From Gammaproteobacteria bacterium (GTDB taxonomy: Bacteria > Pseudomonadota > Gammaproteobacteria > QNFN01), in the NCBI GenBank assembly GCA_003645555.1, contig QNFN01000088.1, positions 1-7,349 on the forward strand: 7,349 bases of DNA. Reading direction: 5' to 3'. Position 1 is the stretch's first letter. Each line of letters begins with the position of its first letter. Shown piece by piece: positions 1-6,944 of the stretch. Made by a program: the position numbers and the translations under genes. Under the pieces are notes generated by a model. That model ran no database searches. It saw only the letters and a program-made list of their open reading frames with translations, and was not told the origin of the DNA.

Positions 1-368
1 CCACGCCTGGTGCGTACCAGGTTGACCTCGAAGCGCAGCTGATCGCCGGGCTCGACCTGACGCTTGAAGCGTACCTTGTCCATGCCTACGAAAAAGTAGA
101 GGCTGCCGGGCTCTTCCAGCGACGGGTCGGTACGGTAGGCAAGCATCCCGGACGCCTGCGCCATCGCCTCCATAATCATGACCCCGGGCATGACCGGCCG
201 CTGCGGGAAGTGGCCGGGGAAAAACGGCTCATTGATGGTGACGTTCTTGATCGCCACCACCGATTCTCCCGGCACGACCTCGAGCACGCGGTCGATCAAC
301 AGGAACGGGTAGCGGTGCGGGAGGTGTTTCATCACCTCGTAAACGTCCATATCAGGGGCGTTGCTCAC
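1..368 (-). CDS. fabZ: 3-hydroxyacyl-[ACP] dehydratase FabZ (3' part missing)
   Basis: FabZ dehydrates 3-hydroxyacyl-ACP to trans-2-enoyl-ACP in cytoplasmic type II fatty acid synthesis, and competes with LpxA/LpxD for 3-hydroxyacyl-ACP. The reading frame gives 122 complete codons before the window edge; the usual length is about 145-150, so roughly the last 25-30 residues are missing. It opens [20 protein letters not shown], the standard FabZ beginning. The hot-dog fold signature [15 protein letters not shown] follows, with catalytic His53, and Glu67 lies in [11 protein letters not shown] (E. coli His54 and Glu68). I chose GTG at 368 because a TTGAGGA ribosome binding site lies 7 bases upstream; the in-frame ATG at 350 would drop the conserved-looking N-terminus and lacks that spacing. 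It follows lpxD by 39 bases, as is usual in this cluster, and lpxA is expected next. Nothing suggests it is broken; truncation is by the window only. Confidence 0.96.
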   Translation of the reverse strand, partial: MSNAPDMDVYEVMKHLPHRYPFLLIDRVLEVVPGESVVAIKNVTINEPFFPGHFPQRPVMPGVMIMEAMAQASGMLAYRTDPSLEEPGSLYFFVGMDKVRFKRQVEPGDQLRFEVNLVRTRR

Positions 369-375
369 TTCGGTA

Positions 376-382
376 TCCTCAA
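376..382 (-). promoter_or_regulatory. Ribosome binding site of fabZ (TTGAGGA), decides a GTG start
   Basis: On the minus strand the bases TTGAGGA lie 7 bases before the GTG at 368. This is the best Shine-Dalgarno match near the fabZ start and supports GTG over the in-frame ATG 18 bases further in. Confidence 0.7.
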
Positions 383-407
383 CGTTTCGCGCCGGTGTGG
401 CGGCGGA

Positions 408-1433
408 TCAATTCTTCTTCAGTTCGCGCTCGAGCGCGGCAACGCGTCGCGCCAACTCGTCGAGTTGCTTGAGCCGGACCGCGTTCTTGCGCCACTCTCG
501 GTTGCCCATCAGCGGCATGCCCGATGAGTAGATGCCCGGCGTGTCGATGCTGCGGTTGACCATCGACATCCCGGTGACGTGAACGTCGTCGGTGAGTTCG
601 ATATGGCCGTTGATGCGCGAGCCACCACCGATGGTGCAGCGCGCACCAACTATGGCGCTGCCGGCCACCCCGGCACAGCCGGCCATGGCGGTGTGCTCGC
701 CGATGCGTACGTTGTGCGCGACCATGATCAGGTTGTCGAGCTTGACCCCATCGCCGATCACCGTGTCCTCGAGCGCACCACGGTCGATGGTGGTATTGGC
801 ACCGACCTCGACGTCGTCACCCAGCACGACACTGCCAACCTGCGGGATGCGCAACCAAATCCCGTCCTCGTTGGCGAAACCGAAACCGTCGGCACCAATC
901 ACCGCCCCGGGTTGCAGCAGGGCACGTGCACCAACACGCACCCGGTTACCGATAGTGACGCTGGCGACCAGACGTGCGTCGACACCCAGTATGACACCGT
1001 CACCGAGGATGCAGCCCGAGCCGATGATCGTGCCAGCACCGATGTCACAATTGGCACCGAGCACCGTGAGTGGGCCAATGCTGACGCCGTCACCCAGGTG
1101 GCAACCATCACCGACCACGGCACTCGGGTGCACGCCGGGCTCGGGTCGTGAACTTGGATAGATCTGCTGTGCAACGCGAGCATAACTGGCGTAAGGATTA
1201 TCGCTCAGCAATGCAGTTGTCGGGCAGGCATCGACGTCTTCCGGCTTGACAATCACCGCTCCGGCCCGGGTCTCCGACAGAAAACGGCGATGGCTGGCAG
1301 CGCCAAGAAAGCTGATGGCGTCGGGGCCAGCCTGGTCCAGTGGCGCGATACGGCTGACGATGCGCTCGCCATCACCACGCAGCTGCAGGCCAAGGGTCGC
1401 GGCCAGATCAGCCAGACTGCAAGAGTGGCTCAT
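408..1433 (-). CDS. lpxD: UDP-3-O-(3-hydroxyacyl)glucosamine N-acyltransferase LpxD
   Basis: LpxD transfers a 3-hydroxyacyl chain from ACP to the 2-amino group of UDP-3-O-acylglucosamine, the third step of lipid A synthesis, in the cytoplasm. The protein is 341 residues, the same length as E. coli LpxD. An N-terminal uridine-binding domain (about 1-100, with SFLGAASHRRFL) precedes a left-handed beta-helix of hexapeptide repeats (about 100-290, e.g. VIGADGFGFA). A C-terminal helical segment (REWRKNAVRLKQLDELARRV) suits trimer formation. Catalytic His240 lies in NLIMVAHNVRIG (E. coli His239) and His277 in NGHIEL (E. coli His276). The frame stays open upstream to 1571, but that part overlaps skp and shows no LpxD similarity; ATG at 1433 starts the family-like MSHSCSLADLAATLG. 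The gene follows skp by 49 bases and precedes fabZ by 39. Its ribosome binding site is weak (GGAT) and lies in the loop of a possible hairpin. Confidence 0.97.
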   Translation of the reverse strand: MSHSCSLADLAATLGLQLRGDGERIVSRIAPLDQAGPDAISFLGAASHRRFLSETRAGAVIVKPEDVDACPTTALLSDNPYASYARVAQQIYPSSRPEPGVHPSAVVGDGCHLGDGVSIGPLTVLGANCDIGAGTIIGSGCILGDGVILGVDARLVASVTIGNRVRVGARALLQPGAVIGADGFGFANEDGIWLRIPQVGSVVLGDDVEVGANTTIDRGALEDTVIGDGVKLDNLIMVAHNVRIGEHTAMAGCAGVAGSAIVGARCTIGGGSRINGHIELTDDVHVTGMSMVNRSIDTPGIYSSGMPLMGNREWRKNAVRLKQLDELARRVAALERELKKN

Positions 1434-1434
1434 G

Positions 1435-1450
1435 CCCGCATCCGCGCGGG
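1435..1450 (-). other. Possible hairpin over the lpxD ribosome binding site
   Basis: In the transcript the bases CCCGC, GCGGAT and GCGGG run in order, giving a 5-bp all-GC stem with a 6-base loop that ends one base before the lpxD ATG. The only plausible Shine-Dalgarno bases (GGAT, 6 bases from ATG) fall in the loop. There is no U-run, so it is not a terminator. Short GC stems arise by chance in GC-rich DNA, so a function is unproven. Confidence 0.25.
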
Positions 1451-1482
1451 TGCGCTCCAGCGTGCCGGGAGCGGCGGCGCAA

Positions 1483-2007
1483 TCAACGCTTGCCGCTGCC
1501 GCCCTGGTCCTTGAGCCGCTGTAGGACCTGGTTGGTGATGTCGACCTGATCGCTGGCGTAGAGCACGCCATCGGTCAGCATCAGGTCGTACTTTTGTTCC
1601 TTGGACACAGTACGGATGGTCTCTACCACCAGCCGCTGGAGCTTGCCGAGTTCCTCGTTGCGGCGCAGGTTGAAATCCTCGCGGAATACGTCCTGGCTGC
1701 GTTTGAGGTCGCGCTTGCGGTTGAGAATGTCACGCTCGAGACCGCGCTGCTCAGTCTCGTTCATGACCGCGGCATCGCGAGCGAGCTTTTCTTCGAGCGC
1801 CTTGATCTCCTTGGTCATCGCAACCAGTTCGCGATCGCGTGGCGCGAACTCCTGCTGCAGATTGTCACGCGCCGCCGTCGCCTGAGGGGCCTCCTCGAGC
1901 AATTTAGAGGCATTGACGAAACCGATACGAAGCTCGGCAGAGGCGCTGCCAGCCGCAACGAGTACGGAGGTAAAAAGCAGCAAAGAAAATAGATTACGCA
2001 GTTTCAA
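1483..2007 (-). CDS. skp: Periplasmic chaperone Skp (OmpH family)
   Basis: Skp is a trimeric periplasmic chaperone that holds unfolded outer-membrane proteins after Sec export and delivers them toward the BAM complex. The 174-residue protein (E. coli 161) has a Sec signal peptide: a basic MKLRN start, a hydrophobic LFSLLLFTSVLVAAG core, and a likely signal peptidase I site after ASA at residue 24. Mature ELRIGFVNASKLLEEAPQ is the conserved OmpH-family opening. Charged heptad-like sequence at about 45-130 matches the long coiled-coil tentacles, and YDLMLTDGVLYAS is the returning body strand region. The start is TTG at 2007: an in-frame stop lies only 10 bases upstream, and a later start would lose the basic signal-peptide end. 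GAGGG lies 6 bases before the TTG. The gene starts 18 bases after the bamA stop, a classic BamA-Skp pairing that suggests coupled expression. The signal-peptide codons are strikingly AT-rich against the rest of the window. Confidence 0.95.
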   Translation of the reverse strand: MKLRNLFSLLLFTSVLVAAGSASAELRIGFVNASKLLEEAPQATAARDNLQQEFAPRDRELVAMTKEIKALEEKLARDAAVMNETEQRGLERDILNRKRDLKRSQDVFREDFNLRRNEELGKLQRLVVETIRTVSKEQKYDLMLTDGVLYASDQVDITNQVLQRLKDQGGSGKR

Positions 2008-2013
2008 AATCGT

Positions 2014-2018
2014 CCCTC
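2014..2018 (-). promoter_or_regulatory. Ribosome binding site of skp (GAGGG), decides a TTG start
   Basis: GAGGG on the minus strand lies 6 bases before the TTG at 2007, within the 18-base bamA-skp gap. It overlaps the last two bases of an ATGTGA start-stop element (2022-2017). It supports the rare TTG start, since no ATG or GTG is available in frame. Confidence 0.7.
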
Positions 2019-2025
2019 ACATGGT

Positions 2026-4314
2026 TCAGAAGCTACCGCCAAGCTGGAACTGGAAGTTCTGGGTCTCGTCGCCAGCCACGTCATTGAGCGGAAATGCGTA
2101 GCTGAAGGTCAGCGGCCCGATGGGTGATAGCCATGTTACTCCTACTCCGACTGAGTAGCGTAGCTCGTCGAACTTGAATTTCTCCGCCAGCATTGTATCG
2201 AAAACGTTGCCGATATCGAAGAACCCGGACAGTCTGACCGACTTGATGTCGCCAAAGGTCAGCGGCGTCAGGAGTTCGGCACGGCCACAGGCACGCATAT
2301 TGCCGCCCAGTGGATCGCCGGTTCTCGGGTCGCGTGGACCGAGACTGTTCTCCTCGAAACCGCGCACGCAGTTGAGCCCGCCGGCGAAGAATTTCTCGAA
2401 TGGGGGCAGCACGGCGGTGTCGCCGTAACCGTCGCCGTAGGTGACCTTGCCGTCCAGCTTCACGGTCAGCGCCCTGCTCAAGGGCCAGTAACGGGCATGC
2501 TCGTAGCCGGCGGTGTAGTAGGTCAGGTCAAATACCGGCAGGGCGACTTCACCGAACAACCGCTGGCGCCCACCACGCGTGGGAAAGATCGCCTGGTCAC
2601 GGGTGTCGTCCGACCAGCCGATGGCCACCGTCAGGGTGTCGTAATTGTTGCCGTTGGCCGCGACGAAGGCGATCAGGTCGGTACGCGGATTGGTACCCAG
2701 CGTCAGATCGGTGTTCTTGTACTCGGTAGTGAAGCGGATGCGGTTGTTCTCGCTCAACGGCAACCCGAAAGTCATGTTGCCGCCGTAGGTGTCGACGTTG
2801 GCGCTGGTGATGTTGAGTTCCTCCGCATCGGTCTTGCGGAAGAACAGCCCGAAGCCACGACTGATCCCGTCCACGGTGTAGTAGGGATTGAGGTAATTGT
2901 AGACGTAGCGCGTGTTCGCCTTGCTGGTGTCAAAGCCAAAGCTGACCTGCTTGCCAGAACCGAAGAAATTGTCCTGGCTGATGCTCGCGTTGAGGATGAT
3001 CCCCTGGGTCTGCGAAAAACCGACGCCGACCGATATGTTGCCCGCGGCACGCTCCTTGACCTGGAACTCGAGGTCGACCTCGTCCGGCGAACCGGCCACC
3101 GCCGGCGTTTCGACTGTCACCTCCTCGAAATAGCCGAGCCGCTGCAGACGCGCACGCGAGCGATTGACCTTCGAGGTCGAGAACCAGGCGCTCTCCATCT
3201 GCCGCATCTCGCGTCGCAACACCTCGTCACGGGTGCTGTTGTTGCCGCGCATATTGATGCGGCGGACGTAGACCCGCCGACCGGGGTCGACAAAAAAGGT
3301 AACCACCACCTGGTGGGTATCGTCGTCAATTTCTGGCACGGTGTTGACGTTGGCGAAGGCGAAACCCTCGTCACCGAGACGCTGCGAAAGCACCTCACCG
3401 GTGGCCGTAGCCAGCCGGCGCGAAAAAATGGCACCGGGTCGCAGCAACACCAGCGGTGTCAGCTCCTCGTCGGACAGGACGAGCTCCCCGGAGAGATTGA
3501 CGGCGCTGACGGTGTAGGGCTCACCTTCGGTCAGGTTGACGGTGATGTAGACATGGCGTCGATCGGGTGAAATCGACACCTGGGTGGAGTTGATCGCGAA
3601 GCGCAGGTAGCCCTGGTCGAGGTAGAACGAGCGCAGTGTCTCGATGTCGGCCGCCAGCTTCTGTTTTGAGTACTGGTCGGCATCACTGAAGAACGCAAAA
3701 ACCGACGGTGTGGTCAATTGGAACAGGTCGATCAGATCATCTTCTTCGAAATCCTCGTTGCCGATGATCCGGATCTGACGGATCTTCGCCACCTGGCCTT
3801 CGCTGATATCGATCTCGAGAGCTACGCGGTTGCGCTCCAGCGGGGTCACCGTGGACTGGATGTCGACACCGTACTTGCCGCGAGCGAAGTAGAGCTGGGT
3901 CAGTTCCTGCTTGATGCGCTCCAGCAGAGAAGTGTTGAACTCCTGCCCTTCGACCAGCCCGATGCCGCGCAACCCTTCCTCGAGTTGCTCGGTCTCGATG
4001 TCCTTGTTGCCGGTGAACTTGATTTCCGCGATCGCCGGCCGCTCATCGACGATGACAATCAGGATGTCACCTTCGCGCTCGAACCTGACATCATCGAAGA
4101 AGCCGGTACGGAAGAGTGTCTTGAGCGCCTCGGCACTGCGGATGTCATCGACCCGGTCACCGACCTTGATCGGCAAGTAGTTGAACAGCGTCCCCGCTGA
4201 GATTCGCTGCAGCCCCTCGGCGCGGATGTCACTGACAGTGAACGGCTCTGCCGCCTGCACGACCCCGATCAGCAGCACCCCGGCCAGCAACAGCGCGTTA
4301 CGCAGCGGTCCCAT
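2026..4314 (-). CDS. bamA: Outer-membrane protein assembly factor BamA (Omp85)
   Basis: BamA is the central insertase of the BAM complex and folds beta-barrel proteins into the outer membrane. Residues below count from the alternative GTG at 4320; subtract 2 for the ATG used here (762 residues; E. coli 810). A signal peptide (NALLLAGVLLIGVVQA) is followed by mature AEPFTVSDIRAEGLQRI. Five POTRA domains sit at about 26-93, 94-174, 177-266, 269-347 and 350-424; the fifth has REMRQMESAW and RLGYFEEV. A 16-strand barrel follows from about 425 to 764, with the conserved VRGF of loop 6 at 652-655 and a C-terminal beta-signal ending NFQFQLGGSF. Loop 6 is about 25-30 residues shorter than in E. coli, which explains much of the length difference. 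The only two cysteines are 651 and 678, flanking loop 6. ATG at 4314 has an 8-base spacing to the G-run ribosome binding site and is preferred over GTG at 4320. skp follows after 18 bases. Confidence 0.97.
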   Translation of the reverse strand: MGPLRNALLLAGVLLIGVVQAAEPFTVSDIRAEGLQRISAGTLFNYLPIKVGDRVDDIRSAEALKTLFRTGFFDDVRFEREGDILIVIVDERPAIAEIKFTGNKDIETEQLEEGLRGIGLVEGQEFNTSLLERIKQELTQLYFARGKYGVDIQSTVTPLERNRVALEIDISEGQVAKIRQIRIIGNEDFEEDDLIDLFQLTTPSVFAFFSDADQYSKQKLAADIETLRSFYLDQGYLRFAINSTQVSISPDRRHVYITVNLTEGEPYTVSAVNLSGELVLSDEELTPLVLLRPGAIFSRRLATATGEVLSQRLGDEGFAFANVNTVPEIDDDTHQVVVTFFVDPGRRVYVRRINMRGNNSTRDEVLRREMRQMESAWFSTSKVNRSRARLQRLGYFEEVTVETPAVAGSPDEVDLEFQVKERAAGNISVGVGFSQTQGIILNASISQDNFFGSGKQVSFGFDTSKANTRYVYNYLNPYYTVDGISRGFGLFFRKTDAEELNITSANVDTYGGNMTFGLPLSENNRIRFTTEYKNTDLTLGTNPRTDLIAFVAANGNNYDTLTVAIGWSDDTRDQAIFPTRGGRQRLFGEVALPVFDLTYYTAGYEHARYWPLSRALTVKLDGKVTYGDGYGDTAVLPPFEKFFAGGLNCVRGFEENSLGPRDPRTGDPLGGNMRACGRAELLTPLTFGDIKSVRLSGFFDIGNVFDTMLAEKFKFDELRYSVGVGVTWLSPIGPLTFSYAFPLNDVAGDETQNFQFQLGGSF

Positions 4315-4322
4315 GTTCACAT

Positions 4323-4329
4323 CCCCCCC
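4323..4329 (-). promoter_or_regulatory. Seven-G run acting as bamA ribosome binding site
   Basis: The minus strand carries GGGGGGG 8 bases before the ATG at 4314 and 2 bases before the alternative GTG at 4320. No AGGAGG-like motif is closer, so this run is the likely Shine-Dalgarno sequence. It ends the roughly 72-base rseP-bamA spacer (4386-4315), in which I see no convincing promoter or terminator, only a 4-bp GCGC stem with a GCAA loop at 4355-4366. Confidence 0.5.
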
Positions 4330-4386
4330 AGGATCAAGTTCTTGTTCGCATCAGGCGCTTGCGCGCATTTCCCACCGCTGCCGTAC

Positions 4387-5757
4387 TCAACTACCGAACA
4401 GCCGGGCCAAATCGTTGTAAAAAGCCAAGCCCATCAACAGCAGCAGCATGGCGATGCCGACCCGCTGCGCGGCGGCCTCGAAGGCTTCCGAAACGGGGCT
4501 CCCCTTGATGAACTCGATAAGGTAATACATCAGGTGGCCGCCATCCAGCAGTGGAATCGGCAGCAGGTTGAGCACGCCGAGGCTGATACTGATCAGCGCC
4601 AGAAACGACAGGAACGGTGTCAAGCCGATACTGGCGGTGCGCCCGGCGTACTCGGCGATACTGATCGGGCCACTGATATTGTCCAGCGAAGCCTCACCAA
4701 CCACCATCTTGCCGAGCATACTGAGCATCAGCGTAGCCATGTTCCAGCTCTTGCGTACCGCCTCGCCAAGCGCCGCCACCGGGCCGTAACGGTGAACGGC
4801 ACGCATGCCGGCGAACAGGTCGTCAGGTAGCCGGGCCTGGGCGCCGATACGACCACGTGTGCCCCCACCCTCGGTCGTAATCGTCTCCGGCGTCAGCACC
4901 AGTTGCCGTTGCTCGTCACCACGCTCGATCACGATCTCGAAAGTGACTCCAGGGCGAGCACGCACATAATCGACCCAGGCACGCCAGTCCATCACCGGTT
5001 CGCCACCGGCCGTAATCACGCGGTCCCCGGGCCGTAGGCCACCACGTTCGGCCGCGCCACCCGGCAGCACCGCCTCGATCACTGCGGGTACGGACGGCTG
5101 CCAGGGACGCAGGCCAAGGTTGTCCAGTAGCGCGCCGCCCTCCAGATAACGGTGCCCGTCGGTCGTACGCAATACCAGGTGCGTCACACGCCCCTGGGCA
5201 TCGCTTACCTCGAGTTCGGTCTCGTCACCGCTGACCAGGGCGTTCATCAGCGCGAACGAAGCGGCCTCCCAGGTGGCCGTGGCCCGCCCCTCCACGGCGA
5301 CAATCTCATCCCCGTCACGCAGACCGCTCTCGGCCGCGATCGAGTCCGGGGTGACCGAACCGACCACCGGTCGCAGCCCCTCGACCCCGATGACGAACAG
5401 GGCCCAGTAAGCGAACACCGCGAAGGCTATATTGAACAACGGTCCGGCAGCGACAATGGCGGTGCGTACACCGAGATGCTGGCGGTTGAAACTGCGCGGC
5501 AGGTCGGCCTCGGCCACCTCGCCCTCGCGCTCGTCGACCATCTTGACGTAGCCGCCAAGCGGGATGACCGCAATCACATACTCAGTCTGGTCGACGCCGG
5601 CACGCCGTGACCAGAGCGCTCGGCCGAAACCGATCGAGAAACGCAGCACCTTGACCCCGAGGCGTCGCGCGACCCAGAAGTGGCCAAATTCATGGACGCT
5701 GATCAGCAGCCCGATCGCGATCAGGAAGGCCAAAGCAGAAACGACGACACCGCTCAT
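4387..5757 (-). CDS. rseP: Site-2 intramembrane zinc metalloprotease RseP
   Basis: RseP sits in the inner membrane. In the sigma-E envelope-stress cascade it makes the second, intramembrane cut of anti-sigma factor RseA after DegS, and it also clears remnant signal peptides. The protein has 456 residues (E. coli 450). The first membrane segment carries the zinc motif HEFGH at 22-26. It is followed by the membrane-reentrant beta-loop region [16 protein letters not shown] (about 58-73) and a second segment near 96-124. Two tandem PDZ domains follow at about 127-205 and 222-290 (e.g. [17 protein letters not shown]). The last membrane segments contain [11 protein letters not shown] and the third zinc ligand Asp405 in [11 protein letters not shown] (E. 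coli Asp402). All catalytic residues are present, so it should be active. ATG at 5757 overlaps the dxr stop as ATGA, with only a weak AGG 9 bases upstream, so translation is probably coupled to dxr. It precedes bamA as in most gammaproteobacteria. Confidence 0.97.
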   Translation of the reverse strand: MSGVVVSALAFLIAIGLLISVHEFGHFWVARRLGVKVLRFSIGFGRALWSRRAGVDQTEYVIAVIPLGGYVKMVDEREGEVAEADLPRSFNRQHLGVRTAIVAAGPLFNIAFAVFAYWALFVIGVEGLRPVVGSVTPDSIAAESGLRDGDEIVAVEGRATATWEAASFALMNALVSGDETELEVSDAQGRVTHLVLRTTDGHRYLEGGALLDNLGLRPWQPSVPAVIEAVLPGGAAERGGLRPGDRVITAGGEPVMDWRAWVDYVRARPGVTFEIVIERGDEQRQLVLTPETITTEGGGTRGRIGAQARLPDDLFAGMRAVHRYGPVAALGEAVRKSWNMATLMLSMLGKMVVGEASLDNISGPISIAEYAGRTASIGLTPFLSFLALISISLGVLNLLPIPLLDGGHLMYYLIEFIKGSPVSEAFEAAAQRVGIAMLLLLMGLAFYNDLARLFGS

Positions 5758-6944
5758 CCGGGGTCGCCTGCCAATCCGGCACAGGGTTCGACAGCCCGCT
5801 GCCGCGCCTCGCCATCAAGTGCAAGGATCGCCTCGACATCACCGGGATTCCCGGCCGGGCAGCCTTCGAGGCACTCCTCGATGACCCGGGCGATCGCCGG
5901 GAACGGCAACGTGCCCGCGAGAAAGGCGGCGACGGCGACTTCGTTAGCGGCGTTGAGTACCGTCGGCGCCCCACCCCCGGCATGTGCGGCCCGGTAGGCG
6001 AGATCGAGGCATGGAAAACGCTCCAGTGACGGCTCGCTGAAGTCGAGTTGCCCGAGCGCTGCCGTGTCGAGCGGGGCCACGCCCGATTCGATCCGTTCCG
6101 GCCAGGCCAGGGCGTGGGTTATGGCCGTACGCATGTCCGGCCGACCGAGCTCCGCCAACAGCGAGCCGTCGGTGTACTGCACCATCGAGTGGACCAGGCT
6201 CTGCGGATGGATCACCACCTCGATCTGCTCCGGTGATAAACCGAACAACCAGCATGCCTCGATCACCTCGAGGCCCTTGTTCATCATGGTCGCTGAATCA
6301 ACCGAGATTTTGCGCCCCATCTCCCAGTTCGGGTGGGCACAGGCCTGATCGGGCGTCACCCTGGCAAGCTTCTCGAGCGGCGTCTCACGGAACGGTCCAC
6401 CGGAGGCGGTCAACAGGATATGAGTGACACCGGTCCCATCGAGGCCACGGCGGAAGTCTACCGGCAGGCACTGGAAAATGGCATTGTGCTCGCTGTCGAC
6501 CGGCAACAACTCGGCGCCACCGGCCACCACCTCGTCGATAAACAGGCGCCCCGACATCACCAGCGCCTCCTTGTTGGCCAGCAGGATGCGCTTGCCGGCG
6601 CGGGCGGCGGCCAGTGTTGGCAGCAGGCCGGCCGCACCGACGATGGCAGCGACCACAATCTCCACCTGGTCGAGGGTCGCCACCTGCTCCAGTCCATCGA
6701 CCCCGGCCAACACTTCGGTCGGGCAGTCACCCACCGACAGTTTCCCCGCCAGTTCGCTTGCCGCTCCGGCATCGGCCATCACGGCGTAGCGCGGTCGGAA
6801 ACGGCTGCAGAGCGCCAGCATCCCGGTGACATCGCGATGGGCCGTCAACGCCTCGACCCGATAGCGGTCAGGATGACGGGACAGCACATCGAGCGTGCTG
6901 GTGCCGATCGACCCGGTGGCACCAAGCAGTGTGACCCCCTTCAC
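5754..6944 (-). CDS. dxr: 1-deoxy-D-xylulose 5-phosphate reductoisomerase Dxr (IspC)
   Basis: Dxr converts 1-deoxy-D-xylulose 5-phosphate to 2-C-methyl-D-erythritol 4-phosphate with NADPH, the first committed step of the MEP isoprenoid pathway and the target of fosmidomycin. The 396-residue protein (E. coli 398) starts with the dinucleotide-binding GATGSIG at 8-14. Metal ligands are Asp150 and Glu152 in [11 protein letters not shown] and Glu226 in [10 protein letters not shown]. Substrate-binding residues are visible as Ser181 in SGGPFRETP, His204 in HPNWEMG, and Asn222/Lys223. The C-terminal domain keeps [13 protein letters not shown]. The start is GTG at 6944, with GGAGG 6 bases upstream; it overlaps the cdsA stop as GTGA. 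The gene end overlaps rseP by 4 bases (ATGA). Its position between cdsA and rseP follows the Pseudomonas-type order. No key residue is missing. Confidence 0.98.
   Translation of the reverse strand: MKGVTLLGATGSIGTSTLDVLSRHPDRYRVEALTAHRDVTGMLALCSRFRPRYAVMADAGAASELAGKLSVGDCPTEVLAGVDGLEQVATLDQVEIVVAAIVGAAGLLPTLAAARAGKRILLANKEALVMSGRLFIDEVVAGGAELLPVDSEHNAIFQCLPVDFRRGLDGTGVTHILLTASGGPFRETPLEKLARVTPDQACAHPNWEMGRKISVDSATMMNKGLEVIEACWLFGLSPEQIEVVIHPQSLVHSMVQYTDGSLLAELGRPDMRTAITHALAWPERIESGVAPLDTAALGQLDFSEPSLERFPCLDLAYRAAHAGGGAPTVLNAANEVAVAAFLAGTLPFPAIARVIEECLEGCPAGNPGDVEAILALDGEARQRAVEPCAGLAGDPG

Noticed and set aside
390..405. CGCCG/CGGCG hairpin between lpxD and fabZ as a terminator
   Set aside because: Only a 5-bp stem with no following U-run, and fabZ follows at once with a good ribosome binding site; chance pairing in GC-rich sequence is more likely.
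579..1161. Two overlapping plus-strand open frames of about 190 codons opposite lpxD
   Set aside because: Both mirror the hexapeptide-repeat part of lpxD; their low-complexity Thr/Asp/Pro content and periodicity come from those repeats. No ribosome binding site or family resemblance.
1434..1571. Upstream extension of the lpxD frame to 1571
   Set aside because: The 46 extra codons overlap the end of skp by 89 bases, show no LpxD similarity, and would give an oversized N-terminus; from 1433 the length equals E. coli LpxD exactly.
2053..2058. GAACTT on the minus strand at the end of bamA, with TCTGA downstream, as a possible sigma-E promoter for skp
   Set aside because: The spacing is about 23 bases instead of about 16, and both motifs are explained by the conserved BamA C-terminal codons.
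2497..3570. Long open frame of 357 codons on the plus strand opposite bamA
   Set aside because: It lies wholly antisense to bamA, whose protein is unmistakable throughout. The product is Val/Asp/Gly/Arg-rich with no recognisable domain, as expected from the mirror frame of GC-rich coding DNA.
3718..4200. Plus-strand open frame of 160 codons opposite the POTRA region of bamA
   Set aside because: Acidic, Leu/Asp-rich mirror frame of POTRA codons; no start signal or domain supports it.
4336..4341. GAACTT on the minus strand upstream of bamA, resembling a sigma-E -35 element
   Set aside because: A sigma-E -10 (TCTRA or TCAAA type) is not found about 16 bases downstream, where TGAAC lies inside the bamA start region; a transcript from there would begin within the gene.
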